Origin: Methylocystis sp. MJC1
Lineage (GTDB): Bacteria > Pseudomonadota > Alphaproteobacteria > Rhizobiales > Beijerinckiaceae
Length of the DNA: 64,000 nucleotides
NCBI RefSeq assembly: GCF_026427715.1
Contig: NZ_CP107558.1
Coordinates: 3,441,001-3,505,000 of the forward strand
Reading direction: 5' to 3'
Shown: piece by piece, positions 57,679 through 64,000 of the stretch
Numbering within the stretch: position 1 is the stretch's first letter
Layout: the number at the start of each line of letters is the position of its first letter
Program-made: the position numbers and the translations under genes
Notes under the pieces: model-generated
Told to the model about the DNA's origin: nothing
The model's input: the letters and a program-made list of their open reading frames with translations, nothing else
Database searches by the model: none

Positions 57679-59202
57679 ATGAAGCTTCGTTCGACCCATC
57701 TGTTGTTTGCCGCCGTCGTCCTCGCCGCGATCGCCGCGGGGACCGGGGCCCTTTATTTTCTCCCGAGCCTCGGCGAGCGGGACGGAACGGCGTCAAAGAA
57801 TGCGCCGCGCGTCGGCGCGACACATATTGCCGGCGGAAGCATCATGCCCGGCCTCAGACGGGCGATCGTGCCACAAGCTGAAGCGCCGACGATCGCGACG
57901 CCTGCGCCGGCGGAACCGACGCTATCAGAGAGCCCCCCGCCTGCCCTGATCGCTGCCGCGCCGCCGCCGGCCTCTCCAGCCGCCGAGGCGCCGCCCGCGG
58001 CAGATGATCTGCAGGGGTCAGGCGTCGAAGGGCTGGTCTCCTTCCCGCCCTTGGCGCCAAGACCTCCGGCCCGGCCTGCCGATCTGCAAGGCGCGCAAAT
58101 CGAGGCGCCTTTGCCGCCGATACGGCCAGCCGATCTTGCGTCCCTGCAAGGTCCGTCGGAGCCGCCGGCGGCCCCTGCCGGCCAGCCCCAACCCGCCCAA
58201 CCGCAAGCCATTCCGCCCCGAGCCGCTCTGCCTCAAGCCGCTCTGCCTCAAGCGGCTCAACCGCAAGCCGCCCCGTCGTGGTCCTTCCCACATTGGCCGC
58301 AGGCGGCGCAGCCTGCGCCCGAAACTCAGCAAGTCAGCGCCTCGCCGGCGCCCAATTATGTCGATGCGCCGCAGCCGCCCGTGCGTCCGGCCGACTTGAC
58401 TGCCGCGCTCGCCCCCGGCAAGGCGACGACAGCCGCTTCCGCCGCGGCGGAGAGTTCCCAGACGCCGGCTCCGGCCGCCGCCCAGCAGACGGCGCGGCTA
58501 GAGGAGCCCGCGTTGCGGCCGGCGCCCGATGACGCATTTCAGGCGCCGCCTCCAAAATTCGGCATGGGCGACCCGGTCTTCGTGCGCATCTTCAAGCAGG
58601 AAGGCCAGCTCGAATTATGGCTGAAGAAGAACGGCCGCTATTCGCTCTATAGAAACTTCCCCATCTGCAAATGGTCAGGCCGTCTGGGGCCGAAGCTCAA
58701 GGAAGCCGATTATCAATCGCCCGAAGGCTTCTACAGCGTCTCCGCCAAGCAGCTTCACCCGCATTCCAACTACCACCGCGCCTTCAACGTCGGATATCCC
58801 AACGCCTTCGATCGCCAGAATGGCCGCACCGGCGGGCTCGTGATGGTGCATGGGGCGTGCAAGTCGGTCGGCTGTTTCGCCATGACCGACCAGGGCATTG
58901 AAGAGATTTACGGCTTCGTCGAAGCGGCGCTGCGGGCGGGGCAGAAGGAAGTTCCGGTCCATATCTTTCCGTTCCGCATGACCGAGGCGAATATCACGCG
59001 CGAAACCGGCAACAACGGCGGCTGGCTGTCCTTCGTCGGCAATGGCGGCAGCTATCGCCAATGGCTCGACTTCTGGAAGAATCTCAAGGAAGGCTACGAC
59101 AGATTCGAACAAGCCGGCGAGCCGCCGGTGGCCTTCGCCTGCGGCGACCATTACGAGTTCGACGGCGGCTCCGCCTCCTGCCGGCGCGTCGCCGGCTGGT
59201 AG
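57679..59202 (+). CDS. L,D-transpeptidase-like (YafK/YkuD) protein with long Pro/Ala linker
   Basis: A 507-residue envelope protein. An N-terminal signal anchor (LLFAAVVLAAIAAGTGALYFL) is followed by about 270 residues very rich in Pro, Ala and Gln (repeats like PQAALPQAAQPQA), then a YafK-type YkuD catalytic domain (about 295-460; YQSPEGFYSV, NVGYPNAFDRQNGRTGG). The catalytic motif is HGACKSVGCF, with His391 and Cys399. Relatives cut or form links between peptidoglycan and proteins. The linker would let the enzyme span the periplasm. A short Cys-containing C-terminal tail follows. It starts 51 bases after apt. Confidence 0.85.
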   Translation: MKLRSTHLLFAAVVLAAIAAGTGALYFLPSLGERDGTASKNAPRVGATHIAGGSIMPGLRRAIVPQAEAPTIATPAPAEPTLSESPPPALIAAAPPPASPAAEAPPAADDLQGSGVEGLVSFPPLAPRPPARPADLQGAQIEAPLPPIRPADLASLQGPSEPPAAPAGQPQPAQPQAIPPRAALPQAALPQAAQPQAAPSWSFPHWPQAAQPAPETQQVSASPAPNYVDAPQPPVRPADLTAALAPGKATTAASAAAESSQTPAPAAAQQTARLEEPALRPAPDDAFQAPPPKFGMGDPVFVRIFKQEGQLELWLKKNGRYSLYRNFPICKWSGRLGPKLKEADYQSPEGFYSVSAKQLHPHSNYHRAFNVGYPNAFDRQNGRTGGLVMVHGACKSVGCFAMTDQGIEEIYGFVEAALRAGQKEVPVHIFPFRMTEANITRETGNNGGWLSFVGNGGSYRQWLDFWKNLKEGYDRFEQAGEPPVAFACGDHYEFDGGSASCRRVAGW

Positions 59203-59244
59203 GGATCGAAATTATTTCCCTTTGAATAGCTCGCATGTGGACTT

Positions 59245-59348
59245 GTCATTCCCGGCGGGCTGAAAGCCCGACCGGGAATCCAGAGCCACAATAGCGCTGG
59301 TTTTGCTCTGGATTCCCGATCGCTCGCTGCGCGAGCGTCGGGAATGAC
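59245..59348. repeat. Palindromic repeat family 2, copy B
   Basis: 104 bases from GTCATTCCCGG to GGGAATGAC. Nearly the exact reverse complement of copy A at 22292-22395, including the central spacer, with only a few differences. Confidence 0.9.
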
Positions 59349-59380
59349 AGCGAACCAATCAAGCGGATCTCGTATGAGCC

Positions 59381-59791
59381 TTAAAGCGATGCGGCGAGCT
59401 TGCGGGCAGTAGCGCGCAACTCATCGAGCGTGAGGAGCTTGTCCTGCTCCGGCTCGTGAATGACCGCGCCGAATTTATCCGCCAACGCCGCGCAGACCGC
59501 GACAGCGGCGAATTGTTCGCGCGGATCGCCGCCCCAGCGAAATTTCATGGCGACGTCGCGCCCGTTGAGCGCCGCCGAGAGGATGTCGGAAGGCGACTCC
59601 ACTTCGTCGAAGCGCAGGTCGAAGCCGGCATCCTCGCCATCATAAGTGCAGGGCAGATAGCCTTTGGTCTCGAACGGCGCATAGGCATCGTCGAGCGTCA
59701 GCTTGAAGCCCAGCTCATTGAGCGCAGACTGCAGCGCTTTGCGCGCGGGAACCTCCGCGCGGTTGAGATACGCCGTTTGCGCGCGCGCCAT
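59381..59791 (-). CDS. Hypothetical soluble protein
   Basis: A 136-residue acidic protein beginning MARAQTAYLNRAEVPARKALQSALNEL. The middle (LDDAYAPFETKGYLPCTYDGEDAGFDLRFDEV) and the helical end (FAAVAVCAALADKFGAVIHEPEQDKLLTLDELRATARKL) look like one compact mixed domain. I choose ATG 59791 because GAGGG is well spaced for it; another ATG lies four codons upstream. No family recognised. It is flanked on both sides by palindromic repeats. Confidence 0.7.
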   Translation of the reverse strand: MARAQTAYLNRAEVPARKALQSALNELGFKLTLDDAYAPFETKGYLPCTYDGEDAGFDLRFDEVESPSDILSAALNGRDVAMKFRWGGDPREQFAAVAVCAALADKFGAVIHEPEQDKLLTLDELRATARKLAASL

Positions 59792-59838
59792 TTTTGCCCT
59801 CATTTCATTGCCTGTTGAAAAACTCGCATTCGGTCCCT

Positions 59839-60035
59839 GTCATTCCCGGCGGGACCGTCATGGCGAGGAGCGGCAGCGACGAAGCAATCCAGGAGCGTCA
59901 TCGCGACTCTGGATTGCGTCGCTCCGCTCGCAATGACGGAAGCAGAAAGCCCGACCGGGAATCCAGAGCGACAACGACAGCGCTGGTTTTTGCTCTGGAT
60001 TCCCGATCGCTCGCTTCGCCAGCGTCGGGAATGAA
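59839..60035. repeat. Family-2 repeat interrupted by a family-1 repeat
   Basis: The left end GTCATTCCCGGCGGG (59839-59853) and the right part AAAGCCCGACCGGGAATCC ... GTCGGGAATGA (about 59946-60034) together rebuild a family-2 element like copy B. Between them sits a whole family-1 element (59855-59939). This is a nested insertion. Confidence 0.88.
59855..59939. repeat. Palindromic repeat family 1, copy 4 (nested)
   Basis: 85 bases from CCGTCATGGCGAG to CTCGCAATGACGG, with one base changed in the left end. Inner arms GAAGCAATCCAG / CTGGATTGCGTC. It lies inside the interrupted family-2 element and has the same length as copy 1. Confidence 0.9.
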
Positions 60036-60064
60036 AACAAACCAAGCGAGTGGCTCGATAACAC

Positions 60065-60379
60065 TCACAGATCGACGAAGAGGAATTTATTGGCCTTGAG
60101 CGCCGGATAGTTTTCCCGCAGCGCCTTTGCGATTTTTCCGACGAGGTTTTTGTCTCCGGCGGCCGAGGGCCCGACGAAATCGGTGCCCGCCATCCATGTT
60201 TCGAGGAAACAATGCAGCGCAGCGTCGTAGTCGACGCCGGTCGGATTCGCGGTCTTGTCGGCAAGATCAGCGACGCCGTCGGCGCTGACCTCAAGGCGCC
60301 AGTCGCGATCGTCTGTCACCGAGCCGATCAACGACGCAATATCCGCGTCCGTCCAATCTTTTTTAAGGTCCACGGGCAT
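60065..60379 (-). CDS. Hypothetical small protein
   Basis: A 104-residue acidic protein beginning MPVDLKKDWTDADIASLIGSVTDDRDWRLEV. The pattern (two strands, then AALHCFLETWMAGTDFVGPSAAGDKNLVGKIAKALRENYP) looks like a small single domain. No signal peptide. The ATG at 60379 has no clear ribosome site and the frame extends 13 codons upstream, so the start is uncertain. Family not recognised. It lies 69 bases downstream of the amine oxidase gene and on the same strand. Confidence 0.65.
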   Translation of the reverse strand: MPVDLKKDWTDADIASLIGSVTDDRDWRLEVSADGVADLADKTANPTGVDYDAALHCFLETWMAGTDFVGPSAAGDKNLVGKIAKALRENYPALKANKFLFVDL

Positions 60380-60448
60380 GAGTGTCGGTCTCCAGACAAT
60401 GTTCGATTGGCTAAGCAAAAAAGCACGCGGCGGGCCAAAGCGGCGACA

Positions 60449-62044
60449 TCAGGCGTCGACCGGCGCGCGTTGCTTGGCGATCAGGCGGCTGTTGGCTTCG
60501 AGCGAAAACTCCCGCCACGCCGCGCCGATGTCGCGCAACGTCGCCGAGACATAGTCCTTCGTCGGCTTGTGCTCCTGAGGGAAATTCGACAGCGCGCAGG
60601 ATGTGCGATTGAAGTCGATAATCGCGTCGAGCAGCGCCTGGATGAAACCGTCGAACGCCGCCTGCACTTTCGGCGTGAGATCGGAACGCCCGCGCTCGAC
60701 GGCGACGACCGCGTGGTCGAACGGCAGCTCGTCGATCATCGACAGCGCGTCGGCGAAGGTCGCTTCCATGGCGCCCAGCATGGCGCGTTGCGTGAGCTGC
60801 TCGCGCTCACCGTGGGACAGCGCAAAATTGAGCCGCTGCCGATAGGCGGCGAAAGCCGGCGCGCGCCGCGACGCCACCCATTCGTGGAACAGCTCGAGGC
60901 AGCGCTCGTTGCGCTCGGCGGGCGATCCCGCGACATTCGATATCGTCATGCACGTCTCCTGTTGCGGCAAAATCTGCCGGGCGATCCGCAGGGCGGCGTT
61001 GATTGCGCCCTCGACATAGCCGCCGCCCTCTCGCGCCGTTTCCGAGCTTCCGAAAAAGAGCTTTCCGCCCCAGAGCGGCTGGCTGAAGGCGCGCGCGCCA
61101 TAGTCGGGATGGGCGCCGTCTGCGGCGCGATCGGCTTGCGTGCAGGTGAAAGGTTCCGTCGCCCAGTCCTGTATCTTCAATTTACCCGCGTCGAGCGACG
61201 GGCCGAAGAGCTGGGCGAACTGGCTTTTCGCGAGCGTCGGCAGACCGTTGCGGAACGCGTCTCGCGTGTCGGGCGGAAGGGCGAAAAAGCCGCCGAGCGC
61301 GCCCCTCTCCTCTCCGGCGTCACAGGCGTCGAAGATTTCGCCCAGCACCGCTTGATCGTGAACCACGAAGGCGTTGCCGGAATGACCGAAGGACCGCCAG
61401 ATCGGCGGTTCGGCAAGCCCGATCAATGCCTTGGCGCTCGCCGCCATCCATGTGGGCGTGTCCCGCATGGCCGCCGACATGAAGTCGGGCAGCGTCGGCG
61501 CGAAAGCGACGTCGCGATCGAGCAGGCGGGGCGGAACGGCGAGCGCAAGCTGACGGGCGGCAATCTTGATTTCGCCCTCTCCCGTCTCGAAGCAAAGCTC
61601 GACGGCGTCGCCACAATCGCGCGCCGCGCGAAGGACATGGCCGAGATGGAGAGTCTGCGGATCGAGATCGGCGGCGAGCGCCGCAACGAGCGCGGCCATG
61701 CCGCCCGTCAGCCGTTGCGCGCCGGCGTGAAGGCCCGGCGCCGACTGCACTGCGGGCGCCTTTTCGGGGTCCGTCATCAGCAGGGCTGTGCCGGGATCGT
61801 GCTGATCGAAAGGTTCGAGCCCCAATTCGCCGACGAGGCGGGTAATGGTGGGCTGTGTCTGCGGCCAGAACCAGGTGGGTCCGAGATCGAGGCGCAGGCC
61901 GCTTGTCGGGTTCTCGACAGTCAGAACGCGCCCGCCGAGCCGGTCGCGCGCCTCGAACAGCGCATAGGAAACGCCTTTCGCGGCAAGGCTGCGCGCCAGC
62001 GCGAGACCGCAGATTCCGCCCCCGACAATTGCGACATCCAGCAT
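60449..62044 (-). CDS. Flavin amine oxidase fused to an extra C-terminal domain
   Basis: A 531-residue protein. Residues 1-365 form an FAD-dependent amine oxidase: Rossmann motif VAIVGGGICGLALARSL, the DRLGGRV segment, and a closing LFFGSSETAREGGGYVEGAINAALRIARQIL, where members of this family normally stop. Residues 366-531 (from MTISNVAGS) form a separate, mostly helical domain (ELFHEWVASRRAPAFAAYRQRL ... FDGFIQALLDAIIDFNR) I cannot name. AGGAG stands six bases before the internal ATG at 60949, so this domain may also be made on its own as a 166-residue protein. The substrate of the oxidase is unknown. Confidence 0.82.
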   Translation of the reverse strand: MLDVAIVGGGICGLALARSLAAKGVSYALFEARDRLGGRVLTVENPTSGLRLDLGPTWFWPQTQPTITRLVGELGLEPFDQHDPGTALLMTDPEKAPAVQSAPGLHAGAQRLTGGMAALVAALAADLDPQTLHLGHVLRAARDCGDAVELCFETGEGEIKIAARQLALAVPPRLLDRDVAFAPTLPDFMSAAMRDTPTWMAASAKALIGLAEPPIWRSFGHSGNAFVVHDQAVLGEIFDACDAGEERGALGGFFALPPDTRDAFRNGLPTLAKSQFAQLFGPSLDAGKLKIQDWATEPFTCTQADRAADGAHPDYGARAFSQPLWGGKLFFGSSETAREGGGYVEGAINAALRIARQILPQQETCMTISNVAGSPAERNERCLELFHEWVASRRAPAFAAYRQRLNFALSHGEREQLTQRAMLGAMEATFADALSMIDELPFDHAVVAVERGRSDLTPKVQAAFDGFIQALLDAIIDFNRTSCALSNFPQEHKPTKDYVSATLRDIGAAWREFSLEANSRLIAKQRAPVDA

Positions 62045-62581
62045 GGCGCGTGTTCCTTTGGGAGGTGAGGGAGCAAGCGGTGTGCCGGGGGCCAAGTTTG
62101 GGATAAGCCGGGCAGATTCTTATCGTGGCCCCGCCCCCTCCCTGTCCCTCCCCCGCGTCGCGGGAGAGGGGACGCTCGCGATCAGCGCTTTGGATGAAGG
62201 CCACAATCTGCTCCCTCTCCTGCGAAGCGGGGGAGGGTTGGGGAGGGGGCCATCCAGCGCCAACTTCCCCGCCGCCGATTCCCGACGCAGGGCGATACTG
62301 GAGGCCGGGACGCCCCGACCCCGTTCGGCCGAGGGTGTTTTCCCATTTCGGTAGTCATCCCGAGCGCGCGGCCGCAAATGCTATGCCCAGCCTTTTCGCG
62401 GAAACATCCGCCCTCCACGCATCGGGAGGAAGCCCGGCAAGCGGCGCAAAACCCACACGAGGCGAGGGTCGCCGCCTTGCGTTTAACCGGCCCCGCCGGC
62501 GCCGCCGATTCGACAGCGCCCCTGCAAGATGGCGAAGCGGGGGAAGCATAAGGCAGGTTTCGGGGGTGGGGATAAAATAAA
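62045..62581. other. Intergenic region with a family-3 repeat
   Basis: 537 bases between the amine oxidase start and the azoreductase stop, both minus strand. A GC-rich family-3 repeat fills 62127-62251. The remaining 330 bases show no convincing gene; open frames there have the Pro/Arg-rich composition of random GC-rich DNA. Confidence 0.5.
62127..62251. repeat. Palindromic repeat family 3-like, copy 2
   Basis: About 125 bases with outer arms GGCCCCGCCCCCTCCC / GGGGAGGGGGCC and inner hairpins (CCCCCGCGTCGCGGGAG; CTCCTGCGAAGCGGGGGAG). It is of the CCCTCCCC...GGGGAGGG type also seen at 31277, but the sequences are not identical. Confidence 0.75.
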
Positions 62582-63208
62582 CTAAGCCGCGTCGCGGACG
62601 GCGGCGACGGCTTGTGCTTCCGCCGCTTCGATAGCCGCGCTTGCGGCGTCGGGACCAAGCGAAAGACCTTCGGCGCGCACGAAGGAGATGTCCGTCAGCC
62701 CGAGGAAACCCAGCACCGCTTCGAGATAGGTCTCTTGATAATCCCACGCCCTTCTCGGGCCCTCGGTGAAAACGCCGCCCCGCGCCGAAACGACGATGAC
62801 CTTCTTGCCAGCGGGCGTCAGGCCCACAGGGCCGGCCTCCGTATATCGGAAGGTTCGTCCGGCGCGGACGATGTGGTCGATCCAGGCTTTTAGCGCCGAC
62901 GGGATCCCGAGATTATACATCGGCGCGCCGATGACGATGGCGTCTGCGCCCAAGAATTCGTCGACTGCAATATCCGAGAGCTGGACCGCTTGCGAAAGCG
63001 CCGCGTCGCGCTCTTCGGGGGCAGTGAAAAACCCGCCGATGGTCGAGGCGTTCAGATGCGGCAAAGGGTTTTTCGACAGATCACGCTCGATCACCTTGGC
63101 TCCTGGCTGCTTGGCCACGAGCTCCGCGACGACCTTCGCGGTCAACTTGCGCGAAACAGAACCTTCTCCCAAGGGGCTGCTATCGACCCGCAAAATGGTG
63201 AACGACAT
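62582..63208 (-). CDS. azoR: FMN-dependent NADH-azoreductase
   Basis: A 208-residue flavodoxin-like quinone/azo-compound reductase. It starts MSFTILRVDSSPLGEGSVSRKL, with the FMN phosphate-binding SSPLGEGSVSR loop. It has PMYNLGIPSALKAWIDHIVRAGRTFRY and the FMN-binding SARGGVF. Characterised AzoR enzymes detoxify quinones by two-electron reduction. AGGAG precedes the ATG. It is divergent from an HxlR-type regulator gene, which probably controls it. Confidence 0.93.
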   Translation of the reverse strand: MSFTILRVDSSPLGEGSVSRKLTAKVVAELVAKQPGAKVIERDLSKNPLPHLNASTIGGFFTAPEERDAALSQAVQLSDIAVDEFLGADAIVIGAPMYNLGIPSALKAWIDHIVRAGRTFRYTEAGPVGLTPAGKKVIVVSARGGVFTEGPRRAWDYQETYLEAVLGFLGLTDISFVRAEGLSLGPDAASAAIEAAEAQAVAAVRDAA

Positions 63209-63220
63209 GCGACATCTCCT

Positions 63221-63309
63221 ATAGTTACAAAAACATACTATGATGATAAGCAGGAACTAGGTTTAAAAGAAGACGGAACATTCAAGTTAGAGAGTTACAT
63301 GGAAGTAAC
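63221..63309. promoter_or_regulatory. AT-rich azoR/hxlR operator region
   Basis: The divergent intergenic region is unusually AT-rich. Two inverted repeats stand out: ATAGT-N11-ACTAT (63221-63241) and GTTAC-N6-GTAAC (63294-63309). The first is close to the azoR start and resembles sites of HxlR-family regulators. Confidence 0.45.
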
Positions 63310-63416
63310 CCATGGCGCGTTTCGCTGGCCGCGGCGCGCTTTGGCGACGCGCCGCATGGCTCTTTTATGGTTTCTTTCCGTGGCATAGGATCGCTCGGGC
63401 AACGCGGGGATGCGCC

Positions 63417-63809
63417 TTGAAGTCTCGAAAAAACGCCGGTCAGATCGACTTTATCTCCCATCGCGAGGCATGCCCTTTCGTGCGCGATGTGCTGACCCGC
63501 GTCGGCGACAAATGGAGCGTGCTGGTCATTATGCTTCTGGGCGACGGCACGAAGCGCTTCAGCGAGTTGAAGCGGATGATCGACGGCGTCTCGCAGAGGA
63601 TGCTGACGCTCACATTGCGCGGACTCGAACGCGACGGACTGGTCTTTCGGAAGGTTTTCCCGACGGTCCCGCCGCGGGTCGAATATACGCTCACCCCGCT
63701 TGGCAAGACGCTTCTCAAAACCGTGACGTCACTGGCGATTTGGGGGATGGACAATCGCAAGGAGATCGAGCGCGCCCGTGACGAGTTCGATAATCGGGAG
63801 AGCTTTTGA
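63417..63809 (+). CDS. HxlR-family transcriptional regulator
   Basis: A winged-helix regulator of about 130 residues. The core reads CPFVRDVLTRVGDKWSVLVIMLLGDGTKRFSELKRMIDGVSQRMLTLTLRGLERDGLVFRK, the HxlR signature with the conserved Cys near the N-terminus that in several members senses quinones or electrophiles. I prefer the TTG start at 63417 (GGGGA upstream); an ATG at 63312 in frame would add 35 hydrophobic, atypical residues and overlaps an inverted repeat. It is divergent from azoR, its likely target. Confidence 0.87.
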   Translation: MKSRKNAGQIDFISHREACPFVRDVLTRVGDKWSVLVIMLLGDGTKRFSELKRMIDGVSQRMLTLTLRGLERDGLVFRKVFPTVPPRVEYTLTPLGKTLLKTVTSLAIWGMDNRKEIERARDEFDNRESF

Positions 63810-63836
63810 GCGGCGCGCTGATCGAACCCCGAGGCG

Positions 63837-63970
63837 GCCTCGTCCTTCGAGACGCGAGCTTCACTCGCTCCTCAGGATGAGGCCTAAGTGTTTGGCGCAA
63901 AAGCCCCTCATGGTTGCAGAAGCCCTTCATGCTGAGGAGGCTGCGCAGCAGCCGTCTCGAAGCACGGAGG
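63837..63970. repeat. Palindromic repeat family 4
   Basis: About 134 bases. Left part GGCCTCGTCCTTCGAGACG ... CTCCTCAGGATGAGG; right part CCTTCATGCTGAGGAGG ... CGTCTCGAAGCACGGAGG, which is its imperfect reverse complement. Elements of the GTCCTTCGAGACG/CTCAGGATGAGG type are widespread in Rhizobiales. Nothing else was seen to the right window edge. Confidence 0.8.
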
Positions 63971-64000
63971 GCGTCAATGGCGCTTTGTCAGCGATGCCGT

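Noticed and set aside
63312..63416. N-terminal extension of the HxlR regulator from ATG 63312
   Set aside because: The added residues are Trp/Arg-rich and unlike the family, and the region overlaps an AT-rich operator zone.

Overview
The window is a continuous, high-GC stretch of an alphaproteobacterial chromosome, most likely a Rhizobiales methylotroph. Pointers to that are a lanthanide-type methanol dehydrogenase (xoxF), the ChvI/ChvG two-component pair next to hprK, a CbrA/PdhS-like cell-cycle kinase, two phasins (polyhydroxybutyrate granules), an NdvA-like exporter, a separate F1-ATPase operon, and GTTC-N7-GTTC type SOS boxes. A type II methanotroph such as Methylocystis or Methylosinus would fit, but no methane monooxygenase gene lies here, so that is inference. 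Most of the window is core genome. No rRNA, tRNA, CRISPR, prophage or transposase was seen.

Layout. 1-3.9 kb: str operon (rpsL-rpsG-fusA-tuf, minus strand). 4-6.5 kb: divergent Nramp-type transporter, DUF465 protein and a HugZ-like protein. 6.8-12.8 kb: chvI-chvG-hprK, PTS EIIA, HPr, then an NdvA-type ABC exporter. 13-16 kb: xoxF and the rpsF-rpsR operon, both minus strand, with three intrinsic terminators, one of them inside the xoxF leader. 16.4-25.4 kb: mostly biosynthetic and secreted proteins (panB, a TPR-less GT41 glycosyltransferase, hemH, a two-lobed retropepsin-like protein, bioB, aroE). 25.5-31.2 kb: two phasins, a PAS histidine kinase and a cupredoxin-FTR1 iron uptake pair. 31.5-34.3 kb: Hsp20 and mutA without mutB.

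34.6-40.3 kb is the most unusual locus: seven tightly packed genes encoding an atypical acyl carrier protein, a ketosynthase, two hot-dog dehydratase-like proteins, an SDR reductase, a ceramide-glucosyltransferase-like enzyme and a BcsA-like membrane glycosyltransferase. Together they look like a dedicated route that builds a special acyl chain and glycosylates it, and I do not recognise this arrangement as a described system.

40.4-50.2 kb: small envelope proteins, NDH-2, recA, alaS and a cyclic-nucleotide-gated type K+ channel. Two perfect SOS boxes lie between ndh and recA. 50.1-55.2 kb: atpHAGDC (minus strand). 55.7-59.2 kb: methylthioadenosine/adenine salvage (mtnP, apt) and an L,D-transpeptidase. 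59-64 kb: small unknown genes, an amine oxidase with an extra C-terminal domain, a divergent azoreductase/HxlR pair, and many repeats.

At least five families of short palindromic repeats are scattered between genes. One copy at about 59.9 kb is nested inside a repeat of another family, which is direct evidence that these elements insert.
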